Below, one piece after another: positions 44,044 through 45,334 of a stretch of DNA of 45,334 nucleotides; the stretch's first letter is position 1; every line of letters starts with the position of its first letter. The DNA lies in NCBI GenBank assembly GCA_947630575.1, contig CANRIB010000008.1, forward strand, positions 1 through 45,334. The letters are read 5' to 3'. This DNA comes from an uncultured Bacilli bacterium. Its GTDB lineage: Bacteria; Bacillota_I; Bacilli_A; RF39; UBA660. Both the position numbers and the translations under genes were made by a program. The notes beneath the pieces were generated by a model that made no database searches, was not told the DNA's origin, and saw only the letters and a list, made by a program, of their open reading frames with translations.

Positions 44044-45228
44044 TCAGGTAACTTCAAAAACAAAATCCATTTTAGTATCACATTTGGGACAATTATAAGG
44101 ATCTCTATTAAAGCTTTTTAAAATAGATAATCCATATTTAAGTAATGTTTTTCTAATATGTCTTTTTGTTTTATTAATTAACAATATCATTTTATCATGA
44201 ATTGGTTGTTTTTTTCTATAAAAACCATAATATCTTATAATTTTATATTGATAAGGAACAATATGTTGAATAAGAAGTAGAATAAACTTTTGAGCAGAGA
44301 TGGTAATTTCATGATAAGAATTATCATAATGGTCTATATAAGAAAAAGTAACAACTTTACCATCATAGTTAATAATTCTGTTTTCACTTATAGGAACACG
44401 ACCACAGTAACGAGTGACGTATTCAATACCATCTTTTAAAGATTTAAATTTTTTCTTTTCGGCATAAACATAAAAACCTTTTTTATATTTATTATAAAGT
44501 TTAGATTTTAAAGGTTCAAAATCTTTACCTAATTCTTTAGATAATAAGTCTAATAAAATTTTTTGGAAGCGAATAGATAAAGCATCAAAATTAAAATAAT
44601 CCCATTTTAAAACTAAATTATTTGATATTTTAATTTCAGCGAGTAAAATATGGATATGAGGATTCCATTTTAAATCACGACCGAAGGTATGTAAAAAAGC
44701 GAAGAAACCAGGGATAAAATTAAATTTAGATTTGTATTTAATTAATTTATTTTTCTTTTTAGAAAATTTAAAATTTTCATTTAAAATGGAATATAAAGTA
44801 TCTCTAACAGCTTTAAATAGAATATCAATTCTACTTGAAAAAGGGAAGAAAAAGAAATTACGAAGTTCTTTTGGGATAGTAAAAACAATTTGACGATGAT
44901 TACATTTGTAAGCAGTTTGTAAAATATTTTCAACCCGATTATTTTTATATTTATAACCACAAGAAGAACAAAGACGAGATTTACAAGTATGGCCAATTAA
45001 AATCATATCATGGCAATTAGGACATTCATAGACAGAGCAACCTAAATTTTTGTTGTAGCAATTAATAACTTTATGAACTTCTGTATTAGCATTAGGTCGA
45101 AATTTATCAATAATAACTTTATTATTAGAATAAAAAGAAGGCCAATGGTCTTCAAAGATAGAGGCAATAAGACCAGTTTTCTTAAAAGAGTTATATTTAG
45201 GGTTAAGAGAGCCATCAGATTTAAACAT
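44044..45228 (-). CDS. IS91-like HUH transposase
   Basis: A 394-residue rolling-circle transposase of the IS91/IS801 type. The N-terminal zinc-binding domain has CPNCHD, then CKSRLCSSCG (about 69-95). The HUH metal-binding motif is WNPHIHILL, and the Y2 nucleophile pair is in GIEYVTRYCGR (Tyr-x3-Tyr). A second zinc pair, CPKCD, is near the C-terminus. It appears full length. ATG 45228 has no good ribosome site, so the exact start is uncertain. A zinc-ribbon gene follows in the same operon. Confidence 0.88.
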   Translation of the reverse strand: MFKSDGSLNPKYNSFKKTGLIASIFEDHWPSFYSNNKVIIDKFRPNANTEVHKVINCYNKNLGCSVYECPNCHDMILIGHTCKSRLCSSCGYKYKNNRVENILQTAYKCNHRQIVFTIPKELRNFFFFPFSSRIDILFKAVRDTLYSILNENFKFSKKKNKLIKYKSKFNFIPGFFAFLHTFGRDLKWNPHIHILLAEIKISNNLVLKWDYFNFDALSIRFQKILLDLLSKELGKDFEPLKSKLYNKYKKGFYVYAEKKKFKSLKDGIEYVTRYCGRVPISENRIINYDGKVVTFSYIDHYDNSYHEITISAQKFILLLIQHIVPYQYKIIRYYGFYRKKQPIHDKMILLINKTKRHIRKTLLKYGLSILKSFNRDPYNCPKCDTKMDFVFEVT

Positions 45229-45270
45229 GTTTTCAGTATAAGAATTATTTAAAAATTGGAAGAATAAAAA

Positions 45271-45318
45271 AATAAGTTCCCGTCTATCATGATATAAGGT
45301 ATGTTAATAAAAAAGTTC
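45271..45318. repeat. Repeated AAGTTCCC near the transposon end
   Basis: AAGTTCCC occurs at about 45274 and again at about 45309, 35 bases apart. Read on the transposase strand it is GGGAACTT, containing GAAC, one of the target tetranucleotides known for IS91. It may mark the element end. Confidence 0.35.
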
Positions 45319-45334
45319 CCATAAATAAGTACAA

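Overview
The window reads as chromosome from a low-GC, Gram-positive bacterium of the Bacilli side of the Firmicutes, close to the replication origin. The evidence is the recF-gyrB-gyrA order, a cluster of five parS sites, and the run tadA-dnaX-ybaB-recR-bofA-holB-ricT-trmN6-pth-mfd-spoVT-metG, which follows the order known from Bacillus subtilis with several genes missing. TGA is used as a stop, so this is not the Mycoplasma code. BofA, SpoIIR, SpoVT and RicT point to an endospore former or a recent descendant of one. A short SRP RNA without an Alu domain and the very high AT content suggest a reduced, gut-type lineage, but that placement is inference.

Layout. 1-7341: recF, an IS110-family insertion, gyrB and gyrA. 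7342-8015: a gene-free, AT-rich stretch with five parS sites. 8016-17452: SRP RNA and the tightly packed replication, repair and tRNA genes ending in mfd. 17453-20104: a small accessory island splitting mfd from spoVT. It holds a candidate small toxin-like peptide inside a long inverted repeat, a double-HTH repressor, and a membrane-anchored protein whose C-terminus looks like the variable region of a diversity-generating retroelement target. 20105-25692: spoVT, a Met T-box with metG, mntP, spoIIR, murA and a degenerate SGNH protein. 25693-32548: a nuclease-helicase, a stand-alone ClpA-type ATPase with a 2,4-diaminopentanoate dehydrogenase-like protein, desulfoferrodoxin, a PadR/HAAS pair and a small membrane protein.

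32578-40258 is the strongest candidate for an undescribed system. It is a three-gene operon: an Mrr-like nuclease fused to a STAND-type NTPase, then two paralogous proteins of which one keeps and one has lost the PD-(D/E)XK catalytic residues. It starts from a consensus extended -10 promoter beside tRNA-His, and is followed by a LigD-like protein (phosphoesterase plus polymerase, no ligase). This looks like an antiphage or anti-plasmid module; no function is proven by sequence alone.

40350-45334: tRNA-His, a 59-residue ORF, a FAD/Rieske oxidoreductase, rpmE, a peptidase E-like gene followed by a broken S51-like fragment, and an IS91-like (HUH Y2) transposase with a zinc-ribbon partner. A 50-bp hairpin repeat occurs both in the mfd-spoVT island (19977) and beside this transposon (43576), which hints at a shared mobile origin.
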